In this document: one piece after another, positions 12,701-22,923 of the stretch | Numbering within the stretch: the first letter of the stretch is position 1 | Layout: every line of letters starts with the position of its first letter | NCBI GenBank assembly: GCA_003117195.1 | Contig: BDSI01000010.1 | Coordinates: 745,375-809,374, forward strand | Direction: 5' to 3' | Length of the DNA stretch: 64,000 bases | Source: Eudorina sp. 2006-703-Eu-15 | Lineage: Eukaryota; Chlorophyta; Chlorophyceae; Chlamydomonadales; Volvocaceae | Made by a program: the position numbers and the translations under genes | Notes under the pieces: generated by a model | Told to the model about the DNA's origin: nothing | Database searches by the model: none | What the model saw: only the letters and a program-made list of their open reading frames with translations

Positions 12701-13077
12701 CGTCGCCGCCGCCGCCGCGCGTGCCGTCGTCACCGCCACGTGAGGAGAAATCGCCGCCGCCACGGGCGCCCCGTATACCGCCGCCGCCTCGTCCACCCCC
12801 CCGTTCACCTCCTCCACCTCCTCCGGATCCTCCCTCGCAACCCACTCAGCCGTCCGCCTCTTTGACTGGTGAGATTATCAACACCGGAAACAGCCGACGA
12901 CGGAGATCGCCGTTGATGCCTACGGCGCCGCCGCCGTCAACACCGCCACCCACGCCACCGTCGGCGCCGCCGCCCAATCCACCGCGACCGCCGCCTCCGG
13001 CCAAGTCCCCGCCGCCACCCAAGAAGGCCAACAGAAAGAAGAAGAAACAACCGCCACCGCCGCCGCCTCTGCCGTAA
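6793..13077 (+). CDS. Gametolysin-type secreted metalloproteinase (peptidase M11) with proline-rich C-terminal tail
   Basis: M11 enzymes are zinc endopeptidases that degrade hydroxyproline-rich cell wall or extracellular matrix proteins in volvocine algae. Nine exons in phase: 6793-6913, 7129-7292, 8497-8847, 9641-9894, 10318-10468, 10870-11133, 11473-11652, 11926-12142, 12518-13077; 753 residues. Residues 1-35 form a signal peptide with a hydrophobic core (AALIVLACCFASAHLASA). The pro-region has GRLTVVDTTFANGK and a Pro-rich stretch. The catalytic domain starts near NPMSDYIATCSYGKAQF; the zinc site HEIGHNYNLMH lies at about residues 351-361. The acceptor at 12516-12517 was chosen because it restores the family motif DNDCDGLADAEDPDC. 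After it come about 180 residues rich in PPP and SPP with a Lys-rich patch, resembling hydroxyproline-rich wall proteins. All catalytic residues of the HExxHxxxxxH motif are present. Confidence 0.92.
7784..7860 (-). repeat. SINE-like element A, fragment (M11 intron)
   Basis: GAATGAATGAACGTTACAGC followed by GGACCCCAA matches the tail region of element A at 57992-58068. Read on the minus strand, the element ends in an ATTC tetranucleotide tail. Confidence 0.6.
8042..8101. repeat. CAC/CAG microsatellite in M11 intron 2
   Basis: A CAC/CAT run is followed by about nine CAG triplets. A second CAG run of seven copies lies at 8174-8194. Confidence 0.85.
8345..8446. repeat. 19-bp minisatellite just before M11 exon 3
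   Basis: Five near-perfect copies of TACCCTGTACCCCGTACAG lie about 50 nt upstream of the acceptor at 8495-8496. Each unit contains GTAC twice. Confidence 0.85.
8965..9103 (+). ncRNA. Long inverted repeat in M11 intron 3, possible small-RNA precursor hairpin
   Basis: CCTCAGCCTTGGTCACCC (about 8989-9006) is perfectly complementary to about 9023-9040 across a 16-nt loop. A second outer pair, 8965-8986 with 9081-9103, matches at about 22 of 24 positions; the 3' side carries an unpaired insert of about 38 nt. The intron lies on the coding strand of the protease gene. Long intronic hairpins are typical small-RNA precursors in Chlamydomonas, but a MITE would look the same. Confidence 0.35.
12385..12496. 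repeat. Tandem duplication (about 55 bp) in the last M11 intron
   Basis: CACCGGCGCACCCCCCTACC with a following CCCCTACTCCCTCCCCGCC block occurs twice in full and once in part, just upstream of the acceptor at 12516-12517. Confidence 0.7.
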
Positions 13078-15240
13078 TCGTCATGATTGGGCGAGCAGAG
13101 ATGCCTGGCCGTCATTGCCCCCCCGATTGTTGATTAGCTTTGCGGCATCTGGTCTGCGCCGCCGCACGGGCTGGGAGCCCGAGCTCGCTTCGCTGGACTT
13201 GTACGACAGGTCCGGCACCTTCTAAGATGAGCTCAGTGAAGAGCGCTCCGAGAGGCTTATGCTACCGTACCCTATCCAAAGTGAGGATGTAGTATGGCGA
13301 AGATGTAGCACTTGCCACCCCGCCGATTTATGCAATTGGACGAATCGGCGGCGTTGAGCCGTACTGCGCCGTACTGTATCGTACCGTGGTGGCCGTATAG
13401 GCCGCTGCATGGCGCGGTGCAGCGTGAGCTGTTTAAACCCGTCCGGAGCCCTCCTGGATGAGGACCGGAGGCGGCCGACGCTAAAACATGAGTTAGGTTT
13501 TTTCTTCTTCTTTTTCCGTCTATGTCTGAAGGCGCAGCGGCTCAAGTGGATTTTGGGGTGCTTGGGACTGCTGTGTTGGTTGGGCGGAAAATACATGCGA
13601 GTCACCCGCCCGACGTCGCTCTTAGGCTGTGGAACGAGCAGGTACGAGTGTTCCGTACAATTCAATCTCTCATTTGCATGCACCACGGCGGTAACGCGCG
13701 AGGGTTCTAGGCAGCAGGCATGCAGGCATATACCAAGCTGATGGAGAACGATGAAAACTGCATGACAATGAGGCGGCGGCGAAGGGGGAGGACTGGGCGA
13801 GCGTGGCTGGTTATTAGGCGACAGCGGGTGATTGGCGAGGCCAGTTGAAATATGGAACCGCCTGGTTGGGTTAGATGCCCCATATTCATTCCTCCAGATG
13901 TATGTGCAGTTCGCGGGGTGCCCGAGCGAACGACGCATGAATGGGCGGGCCTTGACTTGTGAAGAAGACGCATGGCCGGGTTGTAGAGGGGCAGCTCCAG
14001 GAGGGGCAGGTGCGGGTTTTGTCGTGTCGTGTGAATATGAGTATGTGTCCGTAGGTCCTAATTAATCAGGTCAGGGCGTGAAGAGTCGGGGTCGGAGATG
14101 GATGGGCGGGATGAGTTTTGAGGCGCCGGGATCCCAGGCGGTGGGCCCCAGAGAGCAGGCAGCGGCAACGGCAAGCAGCAACGTACGACAAAGGTGTGTG
14201 TGTGTGTGTGACATCATGCGGGTTATGCAATGCAGCAGCAGGCAGCACAGATCCCGGCAGGGGTTTTGATTTGTATGTACCAACGGCAGGGCTTCAAACG
14301 AATGAGCAACAGCAGCGGCAATTGCTTGGGCATACTGATTTGTCGTGAAATCCAAACAAAGATTTTTCTTGGGATTTCACTGGAATGTTGTTGTATGTTT
14401 GTGTGTTGCGAGAGCAGAGACACGTCTAGAGACACGTCTGAAAGCGCTGGAGTTGTCTGGCTTGGCAACTGGAGTAGGTTGTGGGTTGGCGATGTACTGT
14501 ACACGCTCGCGTAATAATACCTTCTCTGCGCGAAAATATACAGCTGTCGTATTTCGAATTTAAACTCGACTAGTGCGTCCGCAGCGGCAAGGAGCACGCA
14601 AGTTGTTATCTTCAATTCTGGTAAAGGAAAGACGAAAAAACGAGCATCAGACGGCCCCTTGCCTCAACCCTCGGCTCAATTCAATGTGGATCGTGCTCCA
14701 CGACGCTTCACGATGCCGACATTTGTTGGGAGGGTTGTTGCCCTCTCTTCTCCGACACAGGGGAAGACGGGGATCCCGGAGTAGGCAGCATCGCACCATG
14801 GCTTAGCCATTCGCCCAGTCCGGTCCCTCGCTATGGTCCCTCCCATTCGCGGTCGGGTCGCTTACTGGCCATAGCCCGTAATGTATTGTAGGCGCTCCCT
14901 GCTGGCATATATCGATATATGCCACCCGATCACAGCTATAATGTGACCGCTAGAAGGTGGATCCTTAGCCCCGACCTGGCAACCCAATAGCTTCGTAGGC
15001 GCCTCATATCATCAAACCTACCAAGGACTGCGCACTCATCCAACCATCCCCCTCCCCGCACAAGACCCAGCTGTACATCATGAACGACCCCCCGGCCGCA
15101 GGTATCATACACGCCCCGCCGACCCTAGCTTCATTATACCCGGGCCACCCACATGCCGACTCCGAGACCACTCACACCTTGTTGAAAAACCGCTTCAAGC
15201 GACGTTCCGTACATAAATTCATACCACAAACTTCAGAAAT
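13078..15240. other. Intergenic region after the M11 protease
   Basis: No gene is recognised. A 238-codon minus frame (13938-13222) has no family motif and is judged a chance frame. A CA/GT run lies at 14194-14212. The right part contains dispersed element B (14954-15055). Confidence 0.55.
14954..15055 (+). repeat. Dispersed element B, copy 1
   Basis: AAGGTGGATCCTTAGCCCCG, CGTAGGCGCCTCAT and CTACCAAGGACTGCGCA occur in the same order and spacing as in the copy at 53533-53640. Fragments recur at 60953-61020 and, on the other strand, at 5577, 11177 and 21357. No open frame is conserved, suggesting a short non-autonomous retroelement. Confidence 0.7.
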
Positions 15241-15311
15241 GTCGTCGCCCAGTTTCGATCTGGGGACCTCCTGTGTGTGAGACAGACGTGATTCCACTAC
15301 ACCACGACGAC
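15241..15311 (-). tRNA. tRNA-Val (anticodon CAC)
   Basis: Read on the minus strand, the 71-nt sequence folds as a cloverleaf. The acceptor stem GTCGTCG pairs perfectly with CGACGAC. The D arm is GTGT-AGTGGAA-TCAC. The anticodon stem TCTGT/ACAGG encloses the 7-nt loop CTCACAC with CAC at positions 34-36. The variable loop is AGGTC, and the T arm CCCAG-ATCGAAA-CTGGG contains the B box. There is no intron and no encoded CCA, as expected for a nuclear tRNA. The D loop is short and there is no T-run terminator immediately downstream, so a tRNA-derived pseudogene or SINE head is a less likely alternative. Confidence 0.8.
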
Positions 15312-17491
15312 TGGATGCACAATTTGATTATGAGCACACTAGGATTTCGTAACTTTCCACGACTTACGTGTCCCCGCTGCACAGCAACCGTAGCCCCGGC
15401 AGTAGCGTCGGCAACGCCGACCGCAGTGGCAGTGACCAGCCTTCGTAGCAGCAGCACAGCCAGCGTCCCATCCAGCTGTTTCATCCATAGTAATGGTGCT
15501 TGGCCGCGCGCTTACCGTCTCATGACCAGAGCGGAGCGGAGCGGCCCTATCATAGGCAAAGCGGACGACACCACAGCCGGGACGCGGACACGAGAACGGC
15601 GTCTTAGCGGACCCTTCGTGCCCGAGGCCACCGTAAGGCCCTCCTGAGCCTCCCATGACGGTCAGCCCGCAAACTGCAGCCACGCACCCAGCCGTCAAAG
15701 ATAATCCCATCCAGATCCGCCGTACATCAACGCACGCACGCAGCCCACCTCGATACGACGCACACGCCACCGCCGTCTCCAGCGGCAACTCGCCCGCGGT
15801 CGAGCGGCAGCAAGCATCCGCGCGAGGAACACTGCCGGGCGCGCCAACCAGCCGGTCGGCCGGTCGGCCGCTGCGCCGCGGGGCGCCATCGGCGGCGGCG
15901 GAAGAGAATGACCGTTTGCAGCTGCTCTTGGCCCGGGACATGACCGGTCGTCATCGGGTGATCAGCGCGGAGGGCTGTCCGTCTCTCAAACACGTCAGTC
16001 ATCCCCATGACCACCGCTCGCCACCGTCAGCGCCGCCGCCGTCGCCGTGCGTCCACCACCGCATCGGGAACGCGAGCAAACGCCGTCGCCACGTCGCGTG
16101 CGACCGTCAGCTGTCAGTTACCAGTTGCCAGTTGCAGGGCGAGTGCGGGGTGGCCCACCGCTGGGTTTCGTCAGGATCGTCACGGAATGTAACTAACCCG
16201 GCCCGCGTGCCCAGCTTCTTCACCCTTATCCGCGGCCCCCGACCAACGCATCCAGTGCCGTGCCGGCGACGTGAACCTTTAATCCCGCCGCGCTTCCAAC
16301 GCTCCACAATGGTGGGTCACATCACCAGGCCGTACGCCGTACACACAACCACAACCACACAACCACACAAATACAACCGGCGTCCGGCCGTGCAAGAAAA
16401 GTTATACAGGAAAGTTCTAGTAGAAATTAAGCTCGAAAGCAGGCCTTGTGCACACGCCCTTCACCTCACGGTCGGCGTACCAACATGAAAACAAAACCGG
16501 CTGATGAGAAGCGACACAGGAGGGAACCCGGGGGAGTACAGCGTAGGGCGGCTGCTGGCAGTACGGGCCGTGCGACGGCCATGTGCCGCCTCGGGCAGTG
16601 GAATTCCCCCCCAAGGGTCGCTTGATCTGCCGCCCCGTTTGTCAATCAAAACAGCGAAACCTGCCGGCCCCCTCCTCCCCAGGTCAGTTGGCCTTGCCCC
16701 CCTTTACCCCTGGTCAGTGGAACGCCCCCCGCCCCACAGCTCTCAGTTGGCCTCCGCCAGTCCCCGCCAGTCACCACCGCACCGCACACCGCACCGCTCT
16801 CACGCTGCCACCCCGTCCCCCACCTCCCTGAACAGCAAACACCTTGCGTTGCGCGGCCCTCACTGTCGCGGCCCTCCTCTGTCCTACGTTTCGTGATAGA
16901 TTCGCTGGCTGGTCACGACGTGCAGGAGCCCGCACCGCACCGCACCGCACCGCAGCACGTGCGGCCCCACACGGGTCCGCAACTCCGGCGCCAATGAAAC
17001 CGTAGCGCAAACTCCTCTCGCTATCGATATCCTTCTTTGTCGGGCCTGGGGCCTGGGGCCTGCGGCCTGGGACCTGAGCTGGAGGGGCGCACCAGCCTCC
17101 CGCATGCGCATGCGCCTCCAACCAAACCCGGCCGGCCGGCAGCCCGGCCGCTGCCCCGGTCGCATCTCACATCTGAGGGGCCACGAGCGTTCGTCGGAGG
17201 GAGAGCGGCCGCCGCCCAGGGCAGCGCGGCACAGAGACGGCAACCCGCCGGTCCGCCCCCGCTTCCGTCCGTGCGCTCACACGCACTCAACACACACACG
17301 CATGCACACACACACATGCATAGACGGGTTTCTTATCTAAACACACACAGTCCGTCCTTCGGTGCTTCGGGCGGGTTTCTCTAAGGCTCTGAACATTACG
17401 TAATCCGCGTGTACCGGTACGTGTTCTCGCGTGCGTCTGTGTGTGTGTGTGTGTGTGTGTGTGTTCTGATTGGGAAGGCCGGCCCGCGACG
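15312..17491. other. Gene-poor stretch between tRNA-Val and the ENOD93-like gene
   Basis: Two long overlapping frames exist (+ 15655-16488, 277 codons; - 15941-15339, 200 codons). Neither carries a recognised domain and at most one could be real. The minus frame contains a hydrophobic run, GLSLTAGCVAAVCGLTVMGG, but no convincing start or partner exons. CA/GT-rich DNA at 17281-17465 includes a copy of the recurrent intron motif at 17323-17350. Confidence 0.5.
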
Positions 17492-18542
17492 TCACCCTCG
17501 ACGGTGTCGGTGTTGCGGCAGGACATCATCCTCGTCGTGTTGGATGGCCACGTACTCGGGCTTGGCATCCTGTGGGCGTTGCGGTCGGGCGGTCGTGCGG
17601 GGTGTGGTCGCCGCCAAGACAGGAAAAGGAAGTTAAGCGGCCAACGACAGGACAGGCGATCGGTCAACTAGGAAAATCCACATGACAGGAAGGCAGTTAA
17701 GCGACGAACGGAAGGAAAGAGATGCCACAGCGAGGGCACGAGCAGGCAGGTGCCGGAAGGTGAGGGCGCGGGTAGCACGCCGCCGTTGCGTTGCTTTCAG
17801 ACGACGGGAAGCACCCGCCGCACTCCCTTAGGCAGATCGCAGGTCCCACCCTCATCCTCCTCCTCACGCGTGCCCCCGCGGGGGTTTTCACATTGAGGGG
17901 GGCATCCACCCCCCGACAGGTGTGTGTGCGGGGCAGGGCGGGAGGGAAAGGGAGGGCGAAGTGCGCGCCAGCTCAGAAGCCCCTCCATCCCCAGGGCGAG
18001 GTTGAGGGTGAGCATGGCACACCGCCAGCTTTTCCTTGTTTATTTATAAACGTGGATGTAAACGACGACCCCGCGCGCAAGCGCCGTACTTCTCCGAACA
18101 CCCCCCCTTACCTGCATACACTTGTGCATTTGCAGCTCCATTTGTAGCCAGCCCGTGTAGAAAATGGGCATCACCTGCGTGTTTGAAATGGTTGCATTAC
18201 GGAACGCGTAGGCGGCGGAGAAAGGGGTGCGGTGCCTGCACCCCGTGCGGGTGGCGCGTGAAGCTCGGGTACCATAGCGCAACCGAACGCGCCGAGGCAT
18301 GCTCACCGTTAGTGCCGTCCGAGCGCTCGCGCTGAAGGTTTTTCTGAAAAAAGGTGAGTATTTCATGAACGTGAAGTATAAGCCCCCGCTGATGACGCTG
18401 GCTTGGAGGGCTGCTTTTGTTCCACTGACCATTGCCTGGCCTGTGGAGTATCAGAGCATCGTGACGGTACCACCGGATGTACTTGCGCATCGAGCGCCGT
18501 CTTACCGAGGCAGTCCTTTCCGTGCTCAGAGTTGGGGTCCAT
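17492..18542 (-). CDS. Small ENOD93/HIG1-like membrane protein
   Basis: Early-nodulin-93-type proteins are small two-helix membrane proteins, often mitochondrial and related to HIG1 respiratory-supercomplex factors. Exons on the minus strand: 18542-18506, 18440-18307, 18174-18112, 17569-17492; phases fit and give 103 residues. The start MDPNSEHGKDC is the first ATG. The diagnostic block is GTKAALQASVISGGLYFTFM followed by KYSPFFRKTFSASARTALT, then the second helix VMPIFYTGWLQMELQMHKCM. The last exon encodes an acidic tail (DAKPEYVAIQHDEDD) and a TGA. A possible 12-nt microexon at 18034-18023 (EKLA) would also keep the frame. If exon 18034 were instead terminal, the protein would end in a Pro-rich tail at 17888. 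The first three exons are secure; the last is inferred from splice signals and phase. Confidence 0.75.
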
Positions 18543-19881
18543 CGCCTCTAGGTTTCCAGCAACGCCCCAACGGGATCTGAATGAATCCTTTGAAAAATGG
18601 ATGTTACGTGAAGGGACTTGCTATGATTAACTCATGCAATAGTAGTGGATTTACAACGGTTTACTACGACCTGACAAATCGTTGCACGACAAGGTCGTTG
18701 CCAAACGTTGTATTCGCGGTTGGCGGTTTCCAGCGGTGCCCGGCACGCAACCACGGTCATTGGAGCCACCCTATAATTGTCAAGATTTTATTGCAGTACA
18801 GACTACATGCTGACCAGGTTAGGCTGCCAACTTCCATCAAGCGACAAGCGTATCCTTTCAATTTGAGCATTTCCCAACAAGCATGCATCGAGATTCCCAG
18901 CCCCATATCTATATTAATATATTAATATAAATCATACCTGGGAGACTCAGACTCTTCGACTTTATCAACCGTCTACCAGTCCACGACCCCGATGTAAGTA
19001 TTTAGTCGCAGGGGAGAGCCTACGTGCCTTAGTAATCGGTTGAGAACCATCGAAGAATAATGGATCGCTTAAGTTTGTCCAGTAAACGGGTCAAGTAGCA
19101 ACGGCGTGCATCGTTGACCTTGAGGAAAAGCATCCCACGGTTGAGAGCCTGCTGAGAATCGGAGACGGGCATGGTTGACCCTGTGTGACTACGGGGAACG
19201 GAGAAGCCCTTACATTTTGGCGAGACATCAAATTCATATAAGTCCCGAACACACGAAAACCACATGAATACGGGCGCCTTCATGCGTGTTCTGGCGAGAG
19301 CAAATAAGGATGGAAGGTTGACGTCCACAAAATCCGGTACGAACAGAGGTACGAATCTTATTCCCACACAGACGATGACATCGAGCTACAAGAAACCCGA
19401 CAGACATGACGTTACTGGTCGACGATTACCCTTCGGCCCCTCCCCCGTGCATCTTGGACCCCCCAACCCCCCATACCCCGCAAACCCATCCCAACAATAC
19501 AGACGTTGATAGACAGCCCAGACGCTGCCTCGTTGCGACGTGCAGCTACATCCTGCGCCTCTTCAACCCCGCGCTCGCACCCTACCGCCACGCATTACAA
19601 AGTTACAACACGCGGACGCGTCCGGACAGCTGACGGCAGCCGCTGCCCCTCCGTCTTGTGTCTCCGTTGACCCCCAAGTCGACCTCCGCAGTGGGGCAGT
19701 CCCCACCCCACCCCAGCCCCTGGATACCGTTACGACAGCGGCACCCCTCCCTGAAGCGCCCGAAGCCACCGACGGTCAACGCCTAACCGTCAACCCCCAA
19801 CGGACTTTCAACCAGATTTGGGCTATCCGATTCGTCAACAGGCCTCGAATGCTGCTCTCCTTTCCATCTCTTTTTCACTCT
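18543..19881. other. Intergenic region between the ENOD93-like and FAS1 genes
   Basis: AT-richer DNA with no recognised coding sequence. TTACA at 19595-19599 and 19603-19607 reads as TGTAA twice on the minus strand. These lie about 275 nt after the FAS1 stop codon and are good candidates for its poly(A) signal. Confidence 0.6.
19595..19607 (-). terminator. Duplicated TGTAA polyadenylation signal of the FAS1 gene
   Basis: Two TGTAA pentamers on the minus strand follow the stop at 19882 by about 275 nt. TGTAA is the usual poly(A) signal of volvocine algae. Confidence 0.5.
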
Positions 19882-22744
19882 CTACAACCGCGACTTGCGG
19901 TTTGAGGACGAGGTCGGGGTCGAGGTCGAGGTCGGGGACGACGCGGCCGCGCCCGACGGCGCCGAGCTGGCGCCGCCGCCGCTGCTGCTGCTGGCACCGG
20001 CACCGCGGTTGCGCCGCTGGAAGGCGGGCGCGGCGGGAGCGGAGCTGGCCGAGCCCGCCTTGACCGGTGGCAGCAGCACCTTGTCAACCACGTACAGGAT
20101 GGCCTGGGGGGGATCGGGGGCGGGGAGGGCGGCTCGGGCATCGTCGGCGGTTATAGGTTGTGGATGTCTTGGGGAAGGGGGGGTGAGGGTATCCGTGCGC
20201 TCGCGAATCGTTAAGAGTCGTGTCGTTGACGCCATGAGCCCTTACACGACATCCCCATTCGTAGTGGGATGTACGGTGCTTTGGTCTGGGCTGCAGGGCA
20301 CAGGCGCGGCAGGCGTTGGAGCCACCGCGACCTGGATCACTCTGAGAAAAAATTCATAAGTAGGGGTCCTCCTCCACACGCCATCTTCCGCCCTCCAACC
20401 CCCGCCCAGCCCCAACCCCTCCCGCTCCGCGCCTCCGCCCCGCCCCAACCCCTCCCGCCCCCCGCCGCACCTTGCCCCCGCGGATCTCCTGGTACTGCAG
20501 CACGGTGGCGAAGTTGAGCGGGTCGTCCTCGGGGCGCGGCACCGCGTAGATGTGGGTGATGCCGGGGACACTGGCGGGGCGGGACAGGCGGCGGCGGGCG
20601 GCACAGGGAAAGGGAGGGGGGGCTAGGGGACAACGGACCAGGCGCCATGTGGAGAGGCGCCATGTCAGGAAGGCACGGCAGCGGCACATGCCGGCCGTCT
20701 CAACTAAGCTCCCCGCGGCTTAGTCTCTTTAGTCTCTTTAAATGCGGCTTGGTTCTCCACTCACTCGCGGCGCACGTAGATCTAACCACCACATCGACCA
20801 CAACCAATCAACCACCAACCACCAACCAGCAACCAACCAACCAACCAACCACCAACACTCACTCACGGCGCACGTAGATCTAACCACCATATCGACCACA
20901 ACCAATCAACCACCAACCAGCAACCAACCAACCAACCACCAACACTCACTCGCGGCGCACGTAGAGCTTGCCGCCGCCGGCGGTGGTGAGCTCGGAGCCC
21001 TCGCGCAGGGAGGCCAGCGGGAAGACCCTCTGTCCCGGGATGATGTGCAGCCCCACGATGGCGCTGAGGGTCTCGTTCAGCTCGGGGGCGGTCAGCTCGT
21101 CCCAGGTGGCGTTGGTCTTCTGGAGCAGGGCGTCGAAGCCCTGGAGGGAGGCGGCGCGATGAGGGGGGTGCGGGTGGGTGGGTGCGGGGTGGTTGGGGAC
21201 GGGTGCGGAATGGTGGGTGGGGCTAGCCCAGTTAGCCGTGCGGCACATGGTGGCAGAGGAGGAGGAGGAGGGGAGGAGGCGGGGAGGGCGTTTCGAAGGG
21301 TTCGAGCCCCAGGGAGACAAGCCCACCGTCCGACACAGCACGGAGAGGTCGAGCAATGCACCACCTTGTAACGGCTACATATATAGCATGAAACCCGATC
21401 GACCCCCCATGACCATGTGGGTGGGTCGTCGTGGTGTGGCCATAATGGTCGAGGTGGCACCGCAGCTGGAAACGTGTGAAGGGCTTGTAGGGATGGCGGA
21501 GGTCGCGGAGGTCGGTCACTGGGCTGCATCTACACCCGCCCCCGCTACTTCCCCCGGCTCCCCGGTCCTGCCCCCGGGCCCCCTCAACCCCGGCCCCTCC
21601 TCAAGCAAATCTCACTCACCAGGTCCACCGGCGCAAACACCGTGCCGCTGAAGTTCTCATCCAGGAAGCGGTCGTAGTACCCCGTCACGTCGGCGGCGTC
21701 CTGCGTGCGTGCGGCCGTGGGTGCGAGCGTGCGTGCATGGGGGAGAGAATGTAAGGGCGAGTGGTGCACGGCTGAACGTGTATGAAGGGGTATATGTACG
21801 GCTGGTGGGTGGTACGGAAGCAGGGTGTACCAAAAGGGTACGGGGATGGGAAGGGTGGGAAAGGGTAGTTGGTCGTCGGGTATCAGTCGGATTCGGGGAA
21901 GGGCGAAGGACTGTTACGCGACGCCGGTTGGCAGTGTGGACGATGGCAGACGGAAATGGCGAACGATAAATGCGAGCGGCACGATACTGAGAGAGCGAAG
22001 CGGGAGCACCGACCCACGGGCCCGCCGAAGCGGGGGCACCGACCCACGGGCCCGCCCAAGCGGGCGCACCGACCCACGGGCCCGCCGCCCTCCACCGGCC
22101 CACCATGAACTTGTTGAGGAACATGGCGGACTCCATCGCGTCAATCATGTTGGCGGGTAGGTAGGCCTGGCCGCGTGCTGGAGGGGGCCGCCGGGCGGAA
22201 GAGGGGGAGAGGCGCCGCCGCGTTGGGACCGGAGAGGGTGAGCAGGGCGGGGGGCGGCAAGCCGGGGACGGGAGGGGAGGGATGACGTCAGCCCGGAGGA
22301 GTCCCAGCCCGGGAACATACATGGGGGTCGTTGCGTCATCAGGAGTGGCACCGAAGGGGTGGTTCTCTGTCGTGTTGTACGAGTCATGTTCCCCTGGGCC
22401 CCGCGGGTCGCATCTCGCATGTTGGTACCCTAGTGACACATTCCGCTGCCCAGGTGGGCGGCAGGGCGCACAGCTCGAGGGCCCCTTGGCCCCTTGCGCA
22501 ATCCGGTGACCCACGGGTCAGCTAAAGAATCTCCACCGCAGAAGGCCCTCCACGTACCCGGAATGCTGTTCGCCACCAGCAGCACCACCAGCAGCGCCGT
22601 ACCGATCGCCGCCGCGGCGGGCAGCGCCAAACCGGCGGCGGTCGCCCCGCCGGTCCGCTTTCGGAACCGCCGATCCAAACCCGCAGTAGTGGCACCCGCA
22701 GTAGTGGCACCCGCGGCCGACGTACGGAAGCTCAGAACGGCCAT
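19882..22744 (-). CDS. Fasciclin (FAS1) domain protein with an N-terminal membrane anchor
   Basis: FAS1 domains mediate adhesion in the extracellular matrix. Six exons on the minus strand: 22744-22558, 22177-22104, 21700-21620, 21140-20950, 20570-20471, 20103-19882; all phases fit, 284 residues. The start is the first ATG in the open frame. A Thr/Ala-rich N-terminus with an RRFRKR patch precedes one hydrophobic helix, LPAAAAIGTALLVVLLVANS (about 41-60), a signal anchor. One FAS1 domain follows: FLNKFM, DENFSGTVFAPVDL, the H1-like strand, AIVGLHIIPGQRV with a Leu/Thr-rich segment, GGKLYVRRD, and the closing strand ILYVVDKVLLPP. The tail after it is rich in Ser, Ala and Gly. The acceptor at 22178-22179 was selected because it alone restores the frame. 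The intron after exon 4 carries extra copies of its own donor site. Confidence 0.9.
20757..20965. repeat. Tandem repeat that includes a splice donor (three copies)
   Basis: Three copies of CTACGTGCGCCGYGAGTGAG (minus strand) end near 20943, 20856 and 20758. They are separated by AACC-rich spacers, giving periods of about 87 and 98 bp. The rightmost copy is the real FAS1 exon 4 donor (GT at 20949-20948). The other two lie downstream in the intron and retain the GTGAGT donor consensus. Confidence 0.8.
22008..22095. repeat. 30-bp tandem repeat beside FAS1 exon 2
   Basis: Three copies of GCACCGACCCACGGGCCCGC plus a short spacer lie within about 10 nt of the exon 2 donor, on the intron side. Each contains the dispersed GACCCACGGG core. 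Confidence 0.8.
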
Positions 22745-22891
22745 TGCGGCGTTAACGGCGCGTGTGTCGGATGGACGAACGGAAGAGGAGCAGCTGCTTC
22801 CACGGGAGGAGGCAGGCGCCCGGACGGACCCGTGGGTCACTGGACGCACGGCGGGGAGTATGGGATGGCCGGCGCGGACCCCGCCAAAAGC

Positions 22892-22923
<32 letters not shown>

